A DNA stretch of 64,000 nt from JAJDNS01 sp963578825 (GTDB lineage: Bacteria; Acidobacteriota; Vicinamibacteria; Fen-336), in NCBI GenBank assembly GCA_963578825.1, contig CAUZDW010000004.1, positions 95,948 to 159,947 of the forward strand, in the 5' to 3' direction. Within the stretch, counting starts at the first letter, position 1. Each line of letters opens with the position of its first letter. The notes under the pieces are model-generated. The model was not told where the DNA came from. It was given only the letters and a program-made list of their open reading frames with translations, and searched no databases. The position numbers were made by a program, and so were the translations under genes. This document shows positions 7,916-15,919 of the stretch, in pieces.

Positions 7916-9740
7916 GCTCCTGGTCTCCTGCAAGGAGCTCGCGAAGGCCTTCGGTGCGACGCCTCTCTTCGAGGGCCTGTCACTGGGCATCTCGGAGGGC
8001 GACCACGTCGGGCTCGTGGGCCCGAACGGGTCCGGCAAGTCCACCCTCCTGAAGATCCTGGCCGGCCTGGAGGAGCCCTCGTCCGGGACGCGCGCCGCAC
8101 GCCGGCACCTGCGGATCGGCTACGTGCCCCAGGACCCGGTCTTCGAAGCCGGGGCCACGGTGGGCACCGTCCTGCGCGAGGCCGTTCGCCATCTCCACCT
8201 CGACGAGCACCATGTCGAGGGGCGGATCGCCGTGGCGATGGGGAAGGCGGGCTTCGGGGACGACGCCCAGGCCACCGCGACGCTTTCCGGTGGCTGGAAG
8301 AAGCGCCTGGCGATCACGAGCGCGGTGGTGGGCGAGCCGGAGCTGCTGCTCGTCGACGAGCCCACGAACCACCTGGACGTGGACGGCATCCTCTGGCTCG
8401 AGGAGCTGCTGCCCCGCGAACCGGAGGCCTTCGTTGCCGTGAGCCACGACCGCTACTTCCTCGAAGCCGTCACCAGGCGCGTCATCGAGCTCGACCGCGC
8501 GTTGGTCGCGGGGTTTCTCGACGTGCGCGGACGCTACAGCGAGTTCCTGGAGAAGAAAGACGAGCTCCTGGCCGGGCAGGCGGCCTACCAGGAGTCGCTT
8601 CGGAACCGTGTCCGGGGCGAGTTGGACTGGCTGTCCCGCAAGGCCCGGGCCCGCACCCGCAAGTCCCGGGCCCGCCTCGACGAGGCCGACCGCCTTCAGG
8701 ACGAGCTGGCGGACCTCGACTCACGCTCGAAATCTTCGAGCGTCGGGCTCGACTTCTCGGCGACGGAGCGGAAGACGAAGCGGCTCGTGGTCGCCGAGGG
8801 GCTGACGAAGAGCTACGGGGACAGCGACATCGTCCGCGGCCTCGACCTCGTCCTCTCGCCGGGGACGCGCCTCGGCCTTCTCGGCTCGAACGGCTCCGGC
8901 AAGAGCACCCTCCTCCGTCTCCTGGCCCGGCAGGAGGCACCCGACGAGGGTACGGTCGAGAACGCTCCTGGTCTCCGGGTCGTGATGTTCGACCAGCACC
9001 GCTCGCGCCTCGACCCCGCGGTGTCTCTCAGGCGCACCCTGGCTCCCCAGGGCGACTCGGTCGTGTCCCAGGGGCGCAGCGTGCACGTGTCCGGGTGGGC
9101 GAAGCGCTTCCTCTTTCGCTCGGAGCAACTCGAGATGCCGGTGGGGCGGCTGTCCGGCGGAGAGCAGGCGCGCGCCGTGCTGGCCCGGCTGATGCTGGAG
9201 CCTGCGGACCTGCTGCTCCTCGACGAGCCCACCAACGACCTCGACATCCCGACTCTCGAAGTGCTCGAGGAGAGCCTGCTCGAGTTCCCGGGCGCCCTGG
9301 TGCTGGTGACCCACGACCGCTACCTCCTCGACCGTGTCTCGACGCGCATCCTCGCGCTCGACGGCCGGGGCGCCGCGGTCTCGTATGCCGACTACGACCA
9401 GTGGGAGCTCGACCGGCGCCGCCCCGCGGAAGAGGCCCTTCGCTCACGCCCGTCCACGCCTCGGCCGAAGGCGCCCGGCAGCAGGTCGCAGTCCGACGGG
9501 CCCGGAGAGCGGCCGAGGAAGCTCGGGTATCGCGAGCAGCGCGAATGGGACGGGATGGAGGCCCGGATCCTCGAGGCCGAGGCGCGGCTCGAGTCGTGTC
9601 ACCAGGCCATGGCCGACCCAGCGGTGGCCGCCGATCACGTCGCGGTGCAGGCGCGGCTCGACGCGCTCACCCTGGCCCAGGAAGAGGTGGACCGGCTCTA
9701 CGCGCGTTGGGCGGAGCTCGAAGCCCGCGTCAAGCCCTGA
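7896..9740 (+). CDS. uup: ABC-F family ATPase, Uup type
   Basis: A 614-residue soluble protein with two ATP-binding cassettes. The first has GPNGSGKST, the signature LSGGWKKRLAI and LLLVDEPTNHLD; the second has GSNGSGKST, LSGGEQARAVLARL and LLLLDEPTNDLD. A linker of charged helices joins them, and the C-terminal 70 residues (REQREWDGMEARILEAEARL onward) form the coiled coil of Uup, which binds DNA or ribosomes. ABC-F proteins act on the ribosome; Uup also affects transposon excision. An AAGGAGG element at 7877-7883 supports GTG 7896; GTG 7908 is an alternative. It overlaps the GIY-YIG gene. Confidence 0.9.
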   Translation: MGAPVAELLVSCKELAKAFGATPLFEGLSLGISEGDHVGLVGPNGSGKSTLLKILAGLEEPSSGTRAARRHLRIGYVPQDPVFEAGATVGTVLREAVRHLHLDEHHVEGRIAVAMGKAGFGDDAQATATLSGGWKKRLAITSAVVGEPELLLVDEPTNHLDVDGILWLEELLPREPEAFVAVSHDRYFLEAVTRRVIELDRALVAGFLDVRGRYSEFLEKKDELLAGQAAYQESLRNRVRGELDWLSRKARARTRKSRARLDEADRLQDELADLDSRSKSSSVGLDFSATERKTKRLVVAEGLTKSYGDSDIVRGLDLVLSPGTRLGLLGSNGSGKSTLLRLLARQEAPDEGTVENAPGLRVVMFDQHRSRLDPAVSLRRTLAPQGDSVVSQGRSVHVSGWAKRFLFRSEQLEMPVGRLSGGEQARAVLARLMLEPADLLLLDEPTNDLDIPTLEVLEESLLEFPGALVLVTHDRYLLDRVSTRILALDGRGAAVSYADYDQWELDRRRPAEEALRSRPSTPRPKAPGSRSQSDGPGERPRKLGYREQREWDGMEARILEAEARLESCHQAMADPAVAADHVAVQARLDALTLAQEEVDRLYARWAELEARVKP

Positions 9741-9812
9741 CGGCCTGCGCCCCAGGGTTGGCCTTGCAGCCGGCCGAGACCCGCGTCATGGTGTGGGGGC
9801 AGGAGGGCCTGG

Positions 9813-10415
9813 ATGAGCGCGACGATTCTCAAGGGGGTGGCCTCGGATCTCATCGAGGAGCCCCAGGCGGACTGGAGGGAGCGTCTGGCGCAAGCACCCG
9901 AGGAGTTTCCGGCAGCTCCTTCGCTTCATGTCCGAAGAGCACCACCGGGTGCGCTACCACGTGGTCGAGGAGCTGCCAAGTTGCGGGCGGCCGCTCGCAC
10001 CGGAGGCCATCGGCAAAGCCCTCGGCCTGCCGGCGGCTCGGACGGAGGCCATCCTGGAAGACCTGGAGAAGCACCTGTTCTTCCTGGTGCGCAACGAAGA
10101 AGGGGCCGTGACCTGGGCCTTCCCCGTGACCGTGACCGAGACGCCCACCACCTGTGCTTCGGTACCGGGGAGAGGCTCGACGCGGCTTGAGCGGTCGACG
10201 CGATCGCGACGCCCTTCGTGCAAGGGCGCATTCGGAACCAGCCCGTCTCCGTCCACATCGAGACCGCGTGCGCGCACTGCGCAAGGCCCCTGCGCCTCAC
10301 GGTGGACCACGAGCTGCGCTTTCACGTGCACGACGAGGCGGCTCCGCCGCTGGTGTTCAGTCCCCAGGTGGACTGGGCAACCTTCGAGGAGCCGAACATC
10401 ACCCACCGCTTCTGA
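9813..10415 (+). pseudogene. MerB-like (alkylmercury lyase family) gene with UGA at the catalytic Cys position and two compensating frameshifts
   Basis: Combined frames give about 200 residues, close to MerB (about 212). The winged-helix part (VRYHVVEELP, IGKALGLPAARTEAILEDLEKH) is read in frame from 9909 to about 10145; both flanks are in the frame of ATG 9813. One extra base near 9906-9910 and one missing base near 10144-10148 are needed to join them. At 10188-10190 a TGA sits in RLDAA-stop-AVDAIATPF, which aligns with the WCALD motif around catalytic Cys96 of MerB. The open frame then continues through CAHCARPLRLTVD and FSPQVDWATFEEPNITHRF to a true stop. A hairpin follows the TGA. Either a selenocysteine protein with recent lesions or a decaying gene; the normal second catalytic Cys near the C-terminus is absent. 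Confidence 0.6.
10191..10227 (+). promoter_or_regulatory. Putative bacterial SECIS hairpin after UGA of the MerB-like gene
   Basis: Twenty bases after the TGA, GCCCTT (10211-10216) pairs perfectly with AAGGGC (10222-10227) around the loop CGTGC. Loop distance (26 nt from UGA) and a G in the first two loop positions agree with the published general model of bacterial SECIS elements. The redoxin gene 6 kb away has the same geometry. The structure also encodes conserved residues (ATPFVQGR), so coding constraint alone could explain part of the pairing. Confidence 0.45.
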
Positions 10416-10569
10416 CAAAACTCGGTATTCTTCTGGTCAGAAGAGCACGCACGGGAAGACAGGGCTCAGGGAGCCAGGGTGGCTGGCGTCTACATGACCC
10501 CGAAGCAGAGCGCGTACGCCACCCGCATCAACCAGGGTGGCCTCTTCGCCTTCGAATGAGGGGGACGAC

Positions 10570-11622
10570 ATGCTGAGGCGGCGAAGCCCCGAACGGGCCC
10601 GTGCGAGCGTGGCTGGATTCGTGGCGGTGCTGGCGCTGGCCCTGGCGGTCGGAGCGCCTTCGGGTCCCACGGTCTTTGGAGCCACCTCGAAGTGGGAGTG
10701 GGACGGAGTCGGGCGCGTCGTCGCCATCGGCGACGTCCACCGCCGGGGCGAACAGCTGACGGCGATCCTCCAGGCGGCGGGTCTGGCCGATGATCTGCTC
10801 CGTTGGACGGGAGAGACGGATCACCTGGTGCTGTGCGGCGACCTGATCGACCGCGGGCCCGACGATCGGGAGATCCTGGATCTCGTCCGTCGCCTCCAGA
10901 AGCAGGCCGAGTCCGCTGGTGGGCGAGTGCACGCGCTCCTCGGCAACCACGAGGTCATGAACCTGGTACGTGACTTCCGTTACGTGTGGCCCGGCGGGTA
11001 TGCCTCCTTCCAGGCTGACGAGAAGTCCGGTGATCGCTGCAAGGCCCTGGCTGGGTACGAGAAGGCGTACTCGGGCAAGGGTCTCTCGTCGGCCGAGCTT
11101 GAAGCGGCCTTCGACGAGAAGTATCCCCCCGGCTACTTCGCGCGCCGGCGGGCGTTCGCCCGGAAGGGAACCTACGGCTCCTGGCTCCTCGAGCAGCCCA
11201 CCGTGATCAAGATCAATGGTGTCCTCTTCGTTCACGGAGGCCTCACGCCCGAGGTCGCGGCGCTCGGGCTGGACCAGATCAACGATCGCCTTCGAAAAAG
11301 CGTCCGGTCCGTCATGGACTCGGGCCTCGTTCTCGACACTCTGCTCAAGACGCCGAGTGGTTTCGCCGAGGTCCGGGCCGCGGCCGCCGCGGTCCTGAAG
11401 CTCGCAGCCCAGGGGCGCCAGGTCGACCGCAGGCTGGCCCGGGCCGCCGAGTCCCTGACCGAAGAGGTGCGCAGCCTGGCTTTCGCACCCGACGGACCGC
11501 GCTGGTATCGCGGCAGCTCGCTGCACAACGAGAGGATCGAAAGGGAACGGGTGAGCACCGTCCTCGAGCGGCTCGACGCCCGCTCCATGGTGGTGGGCCA
11601 CACCGTCACGAGGACCGGGTAG
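10570..11622 (+). CDS. Secreted PPP-type metallophosphatase domain, ended by amber codon (N-terminal half of a phosphatase-kinase fusion)
   Basis: ATG 10570 follows GAGGGGG and opens a signal peptide (residues 1-37). The two-metal phosphatase motifs are all present: GDVH (Asp55, His57), GDLIDRG (Asp91), GNHE (Asn126, His127), VHGG (His222) and GHT (His344). This is the Shewanella-like/PPP class acting on phosphoserine/threonine or nucleotides in the periplasm. TAG at 11620-11622 stops the frame directly after VGHTVTRTG, but in the same frame the conserved end of the fold (SRFDGRFLRADVGMGYG) follows. The family's usual residue here is Arg, Lys or Gln, so one substitution could have made the stop. 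Without readthrough the last strands of the phosphatase fold are missing. Confidence 0.75.
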   Translation: MLRRRSPERARASVAGFVAVLALALAVGAPSGPTVFGATSKWEWDGVGRVVAIGDVHRRGEQLTAILQAAGLADDLLRWTGETDHLVLCGDLIDRGPDDREILDLVRRLQKQAESAGGRVHALLGNHEVMNLVRDFRYVWPGGYASFQADEKSGDRCKALAGYEKAYSGKGLSSAELEAAFDEKYPPGYFARRRAFARKGTYGSWLLEQPTVIKINGVLFVHGGLTPEVAALGLDQINDRLRKSVRSVMDSGLVLDTLLKTPSGFAEVRAAAAAVLKLAAQGRQVDRRLARAAESLTEEVRSLAFAPDGPRWYRGSSLHNERIERERVSTVLERLDARSMVVGHTVTRTG

Positions 11623-12552
11623 GTCTCGTCACGCTTCGACGGCCGCTTCCTCCGTGCCGATGTGGGCATGGGCTACGGACGCAAGGGGTATGGCGTGGTG
11701 TTCGAGAAGGAGCGGATCTCGGCCCTCGACCCCGCCACACGGCAGGCGTCGCTCCCCTTCGCCGAGCCTCCTCAGGGAGAGGGTTGGGCCGGTGGCTTCG
11801 TGCACCTGGCGGACGCGGAGATGGAGCGGGTCCTGAGCGAGGCGGAGGTCGTGGCGCGCACCAAGGTCAGCCGCGGACACCAGCGCGCCGAGCTCTGGGA
11901 GCTCAAGGGAGAGGGTCTCCATCTGCGAGGTGTCTTCAAGGACATCGAAGAAGACGAGCCGACGGCAGGGCGCGCCTCGCCCCGTCGGTACGAGCACGAG
12001 GTGGCGGCGTACAAGCTCGACCGGATGCTCGATCTCGGGTTGGTGCCGGTGGCGGTGCTCCGCGATTCAGAGGCCGGCCCCGGCGTACTGCGCGCCGTCG
12101 TGGAGACCGCACTCGACCTGGTCTCCATCAGGAGCGAACAGGACCTGCAGGGCGCGGGGCCGGAGGAGACCATCCGGGCGATCGCCGAGTCCTACGGGCT
12201 CGGGATCGACGAGCTCAGAGAACAAGTCGTCCGAGTCCGCGTCTTCGACGGCCTCATCGGCAACCAGGAGCGTGAGGATGTGGACAAGCTCTTCGTTCCG
12301 TCCGAGGGCCACGTGTGCCTGGTGGACCACGAGCAGGCCTTTCCGCTCTCCACGGAGCTGGATCCCGCCCTGCTGCAGCCGTGCCGGCCCATGCCAGCCG
12401 ACCTGCGGAACGCCCTGATGATGCTGGATGCAGGAGAGCTGCGATCCAACGTGGGCGGCCACCTCACCGAGGGGCAGATCGACGCGGTCCTGAAGCGGCG
12501 TGACCGGGTCCTGAAGCTGTGCGGAAGCGAAGTCGCGCAGCTCCTCGAGTAG
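11623..12552 (+). CDS. Kinase-like domain (HipA/FAM20/PI-kinase-like fold), C-terminal half of the phosphatase fusion
   Basis: The frame is the same as that of the phosphatase upstream and is separated from it only by TAG. After the last phosphatase strands it continues with about 280 residues: ELWELKGEGLHLRGVFK (likely ATP-lysine strand), RRYEHEVAAYKLDRMLDLGLVP, then VFDGLIGNQERED and VCLVDHEQAF, which look like the catalytic Asp/Asn loop and the metal-binding Asp of HipA, FAM20 and PI3/4-kinase-like enzymes. If separately translated, GTG 11662 or ATG 11668 would be the starts, neither with a strong ribosome site. A similar kinase-like protein lies on the other strand at 14470-15420. Substrate unknown; a coupled phosphatase-kinase switch is plausible. 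Confidence 0.6.
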   Translation, partial: VSSRFDGRFLRADVGMGYGRKGYGVVFEKERISALDPATRQASLPFAEPPQGEGWAGGFVHLADAEMERVLSEAEVVARTKVSRGHQRAELWELKGEGLHLRGVFKDIEEDEPTAGRASPRRYEHEVAAYKLDRMLDLGLVPVAVLRDSEAGPGVLRAVVETALDLVSIRSEQDLQGAGPEETIRAIAESYGLGIDELREQVVRVRVFDGLIGNQEREDVDKLFVPSEGHVCLVDHEQAFPLSTELDPALLQPCRPMPADLRNALMMLDAGELRSNVGGHLTEGQIDAVLKRRDRVLKLCGSEVAQLLE

Positions 12553-12555
12553 CCC

Positions 12556-14319
12556 CTACTCGGCATCCGCCTGGGCGGTGATCCAGGTTTCGATCTTGTC
12601 TCCCAGCATCCCGAGGGTGATCGTCCCGTCCTCGAGGACCCGGTCGTGGAAGTCGCGGATGTCGAACTTCTCGCCCAGCCGCGCCTCGGCCTCGGCGCGG
12701 AGGCGCTGGATCTCGAGGCTCCCGGTGAGATACGCGGTGGCCTGGGCCGGCACGGCGAGATACCGGTTGACCTCGTACTCGACCGAAGACTCGGACTCGG
12801 CGGTGTGAGTGAGCATGTACTCGACGGCCTGCTGGCGGCTCCAGCCGAGTGCGTGCATCCCTGGGTCGATCACCAGCCGGGCAGCCCGGAAGGCCTCGTT
12901 CGAGAGCATGCCCAGACGGTCCACATCGTCTGAGTAGAGGCCCATCTCATCGGCCAGCCGTTCGCTGTAGAGCGCCCAGCCTTCGCCCATTCCCGAGTTG
13001 TAGAAAAACTTGAGAACAGGGTGCAGCCCCGGGCGCTCCAGCGCGACCTTGGACTGCAGGTGGTGGCCCGGGTATGTCTCGTGGAATGTCGTTGCCTCGA
13101 GGCCCGCACGAGGGAGCTTCTCCGGCTCGTGGGTCCCGAGCTCGTAGACCCCGGGCGCATCCGGGCCTCCAGCGCTGTAGAAGCCACCGCCGGTGCGCTG
13201 TTGGTAGGCTGGGTACGGCCGGACGACGACCTTGCTCTTCGGCACCGCGCCGAACCATCGGGGCGTGGCGACCCTGGCTCGATCGATCGCGGCGTGGACG
13301 AACTCGAGAACCTCCTCTTCGCTCCCGAACGTGAACTCCCGCTCCGAACGGAGCCTCTCGAGCACCGCCGGCACGTCGTCGGTCCCGAATCGGCGGCGTG
13401 TGATCTCGACCATCTCGGTCTCGATGTCCTTCATGCGGTCCAGGCCGTTCTGGTGGATGTCGTCCGGGCTGAGCGACAGCGTCGTGTGGAAGCTGATCGC
13501 GGCGCGGTAGCACTCGGCGCCGTCCGGGTTGGCGTCGACGCCGATCGCCTCCCGGGCGCCGTCGCGGTACGGGCCTGCCAGAAAGTCACGCAACCTCCGG
13601 ATCGCAGGACGGATCTCGTCCTCGACGACGTCCCGAAGCGCCTCGGCGAGCTCACCGCTCTCGTCTCGTTCCGCCGGGGACCAGAAAGGCGTGGCTTCGA
13701 GCTCGGCGTCGAGGATCTCGTCGATCAGTCCCAGGACAGCCTCGACGTTCGGCACCGGGGCCGTGAATCCCGACTGGAGACCCTCGGTCAGGTTCTCGAG
13801 CTCGGTGTCGAGGAATCGGGCGGCATCTCGGGCCAGCGCCAGGATCGCCGTCCGGTCTTCGGGAGTGGCGACCGGCTGGTTGGCGAAGGACATGGCCATC
13901 AGGGCCGGCCAGCCGGTCGAGCTCGGGGAGACGTTCCACAGCGGCATCCGACAGGCCCGCATCGCCCGGGACGCTTCGAGGCGCTCCCGGGCGTAGGCGT
14001 ACGGCGTCGCGGCATCCGTGCCGGCAAGGGCGCCGAGGTCGATGGCGGCCAGGCGCTCGAGCCAAGCGTCTTCACGCTCGTGCCACACCGCGAACGCCCC
14101 GGAGCTGCGATCGCTGAACCGATCGGCGGGTGCGTCGGGAAAGCCGGCTTCGAAGGCCTCTTCGGGAAAATGATCGAAGTAGGCGCTCACGTACTCGTCG
14201 GCTGTCGTGAGCGCCGCTTCGACCGGATCGGCGCCGTCCACCTTCTGCGTGGGGCCACCCCAGCAGCCCCACGCGAACGGGACGATCGTCAACGCCACCA
14301 GTCTCGTCTTCCGTCTCAT
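12556..14319 (-). CDS. DUF885 family secreted metal-dependent hydrolase (lipoprotein)
   Basis: A 587-residue protein. The chosen ATG 14319 opens a lipoprotein signal (RRKTRLVALTIVPFAWGC, lipobox Cys); an in-frame ATG ten codons earlier is less likely. DUF885 features are seen throughout: YARERLEA near residue 100, AFEAGFPD, and the putative zinc motif HETYPGHH at about residues 413-420 followed by GEGWALYSERLADEMG. DUF885 proteins resemble carboxypeptidase-like zinc hydrolases, but their substrate is not established. It points away from the phosphatase-kinase gene with only four bases between their stops, so they are convergent. Confidence 0.85.
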   Translation of the reverse strand: MRRKTRLVALTIVPFAWGCWGGPTQKVDGADPVEAALTTADEYVSAYFDHFPEEAFEAGFPDAPADRFSDRSSGAFAVWHEREDAWLERLAAIDLGALAGTDAATPYAYARERLEASRAMRACRMPLWNVSPSSTGWPALMAMSFANQPVATPEDRTAILALARDAARFLDTELENLTEGLQSGFTAPVPNVEAVLGLIDEILDAELEATPFWSPAERDESGELAEALRDVVEDEIRPAIRRLRDFLAGPYRDGAREAIGVDANPDGAECYRAAISFHTTLSLSPDDIHQNGLDRMKDIETEMVEITRRRFGTDDVPAVLERLRSEREFTFGSEEEVLEFVHAAIDRARVATPRWFGAVPKSKVVVRPYPAYQQRTGGGFYSAGGPDAPGVYELGTHEPEKLPRAGLEATTFHETYPGHHLQSKVALERPGLHPVLKFFYNSGMGEGWALYSERLADEMGLYSDDVDRLGMLSNEAFRAARLVIDPGMHALGWSRQQAVEYMLTHTAESESSVEYEVNRYLAVPAQATAYLTGSLEIQRLRAEAEARLGEKFDIRDFHDRVLEDGTITLGMLGDKIETWITAQADAE

Positions 14320-14469
14320 CAGCGACCTCTCTGGGTATCGAGAGTACAACGATACCCGATCGAGTCGCGTCCGCCAGGATTCGCCCCGGTCACACCAGCG
14401 ACGGAGCCAGACCCTCGATCGCCAGCGTGGCCGAGGCGCGCCTCGGGAGAGGCGGCGTGGCCAGGCGCT

Positions 14470-15420
14470 CTAGTAGAAGACAGCGCCCTCGCCGGACTTG
14501 GCGACGAGCTCCCCAACCTTTTCTTGAAGGAGCTCTCGCCGCTTGATGAGGCCCTCCACCTGATCGGGCTGGAGGAACTCTCGGACGACGTCTCTCAGCT
14601 GGTCGTCGCTCAATGCCTCGAGTCGGTCCCACACGTTTCGGTTGATCTTCTGTAGCGCTTCGGGGGCGAGCAGCTCGCCATTGGGCTGGAATGCCCGTGT
14701 GTGGTCGATCAGCCAGAGTTCATCGTTGTCACCCACGAGCATGTTGCCCGTGTTGCGGTCGACGTTCAGGATCAGGTTGTCGAAGAGGTCCTTGTCCCAC
14801 ACCTGCTTCATCCAACCCATGGGGCTCCTGGGGCGGAAGTTCTTGTCGGACGCGTCGCGGCCGCCCTCGATCCAGATCTGCAAGCTGCCGGGCCCTCCAA
14901 TGTTCCGAGGCACCGCGGGCGGAACGAACCCGAGGCCGAGCTCCCGGGCCAGGTCGTATGCGGCGCACTCGTTGGCGTAGGAGTCGAAGAAGTGGAAGTA
15001 GAAGCGTTCGCCGATGCGGATACGCCTCTTCTCGCTGGCGACCTGTCGGAGGATCGCGCGGGCCCGGATTCCGTTTCCTTCGAGCGTGAGGACGTCGGGT
15101 TTGTTGATGCCTTCCGGGGCGGGCTCGCGGTGCACGACCTTGGCGGTCCGAAGATAATCGAGCACCTCGTCATGATTCTGGAAGGGGAGCGGCTTGCCGT
15201 CCTGGCCGTTCCAAACGCCCGAAGGGGACTCGGGCTGGGGGATTTCCTGCGGAGCGGCCGTCGCGGGCGCGGCGAGGGCAGCGACCGAGCAGGCCAGGCC
15301 CAGGATCAAGATCAGACCAGACAGGATCGGCGCCCGTCCCGGACGCCGTCCACCACGGACTCGGGGGCTCTCTATCACCTCTCCGCTTGTCGCCGAGGCG
15401 ATCTCGGATTTGATCTGCAT
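14470..15420 (-). CDS. Exported kinase-like protein (HipA/FAM20/PI-kinase-like)
   Basis: A 316-residue protein; ATG 15420 is chosen because a hydrophobic export segment (PILSGLILILGLACSVAALA) follows at residues 29-48 while the frame upstream is random. After DVLTLEGNGIRARAILR and GERFYFHFFDSYANECAAYDL the core motif reads KDLFDNLILNVDRNTGNML and ELWLIDHTRAF, giving Asp/Asn catalytic-loop and metal-Asp residues like those of HipA/FAM20-type kinases and of the fusion gene at 11623-12552. Position and topology suggest a periplasmic or membrane-anchored kinase-like enzyme. No neighbour defines its substrate. It may equally be a pseudo-kinase; nucleotide binding cannot be judged here. Confidence 0.6.
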   Translation of the reverse strand: MQIKSEIASATSGEVIESPRVRGGRRPGRAPILSGLILILGLACSVAALAAPATAAPQEIPQPESPSGVWNGQDGKPLPFQNHDEVLDYLRTAKVVHREPAPEGINKPDVLTLEGNGIRARAILRQVASEKRRIRIGERFYFHFFDSYANECAAYDLARELGLGFVPPAVPRNIGGPGSLQIWIEGGRDASDKNFRPRSPMGWMKQVWDKDLFDNLILNVDRNTGNMLVGDNDELWLIDHTRAFQPNGELLAPEALQKINRNVWDRLEALSDDQLRDVVREFLQPDQVEGLIKRRELLQEKVGELVAKSGEGAVFY

Positions 15421-15569
15421 GTTCGACTCCTTGCCCGCTGGCTGGGCTCCGCTCGCTCTCGGCGGGTTGACGTGTCGTTTCAGCACCTTCCGGGGCCTGT
15501 CCACTCTGTGTCTTTGTGAGTAGTACCGGACAGGGGCACCGTAAGTTGGGAGGTTTCGGGGTTTTTCTC

Positions 15570-15597
15570 GGCGGCTGCCCCACGGCGGGGCACCGCC
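15570..15597. other. Strong hairpin in the leader region of the exported kinase-like gene
   Basis: GGCGG and TGCCCC pair with GGGGCA and CCGCC around a five-base loop, with one bulged C: an eleven-base-pair stem. It lies 150 bases upstream of the kinase-like start. The adjacent T run (15562-15566) is on the wrong side for a leftward terminator. It may be an untranslated-leader structure or a remnant of decayed sequence. Apart from this, and the kinase remnant at 15777, I see no gene between 15421 and 15919. Confidence 0.35.
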
Positions 15598-15776
15598 GCC
15601 CCTGCTCCGACCAGCACATTCCACCGAGTGGACTGGAGCCTTCATGGACGACCCTCCCCCTGGATCGGTTGGCGATAGTACCTCGACCTTGCGGCTAGCC
15701 AGAGAGAGTGCCGCTCGGGGTCCTGCTGTGGCGCTCCCACCAGGCCAGGGACTGCGCCTCGGTCCATGGGCACGCC

Positions 15777-15869
15777 TCACCACAGTGCCTCGAGGGAGGA
15801 GCGGAGGTCGCTGGCGTTTTGGGGTCGCGCGGCCGGGTCCCGATCCAGGCACCGCAGCACCTTGCCCTA
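15777..15869 (-). pseudogene. Remnant: end of a serine/threonine protein kinase domain
   Basis: About 28 codons on the minus strand read KVLRCLDRDPAARPQNASDL and RSSLEALW before TGA. This is the characteristic last helix of Pkn-type kinase domains (CLDxDPxxRPxxAxEL). A stop codon directly upstream and the absence of any other kinase motif show that only this tail remains. It is one of three kinase gene fragments in the window (others at 36381 and 42213). Confidence 0.55.
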
Positions 15870-15919
15870 CATCTGGATGTTCGGCACCTGGGCGGGGTCC
15901 GGGAGGTTCGGCCGCCAGC

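Noticed and set aside
11620..11622. Amber codon read as pyrrolysine or general TAG readthrough
   Set aside because: The family's residue here is Arg/Lys/Gln, there is no Pyl gene in view, and the other amber case (50985) is in a gene with several lesions.
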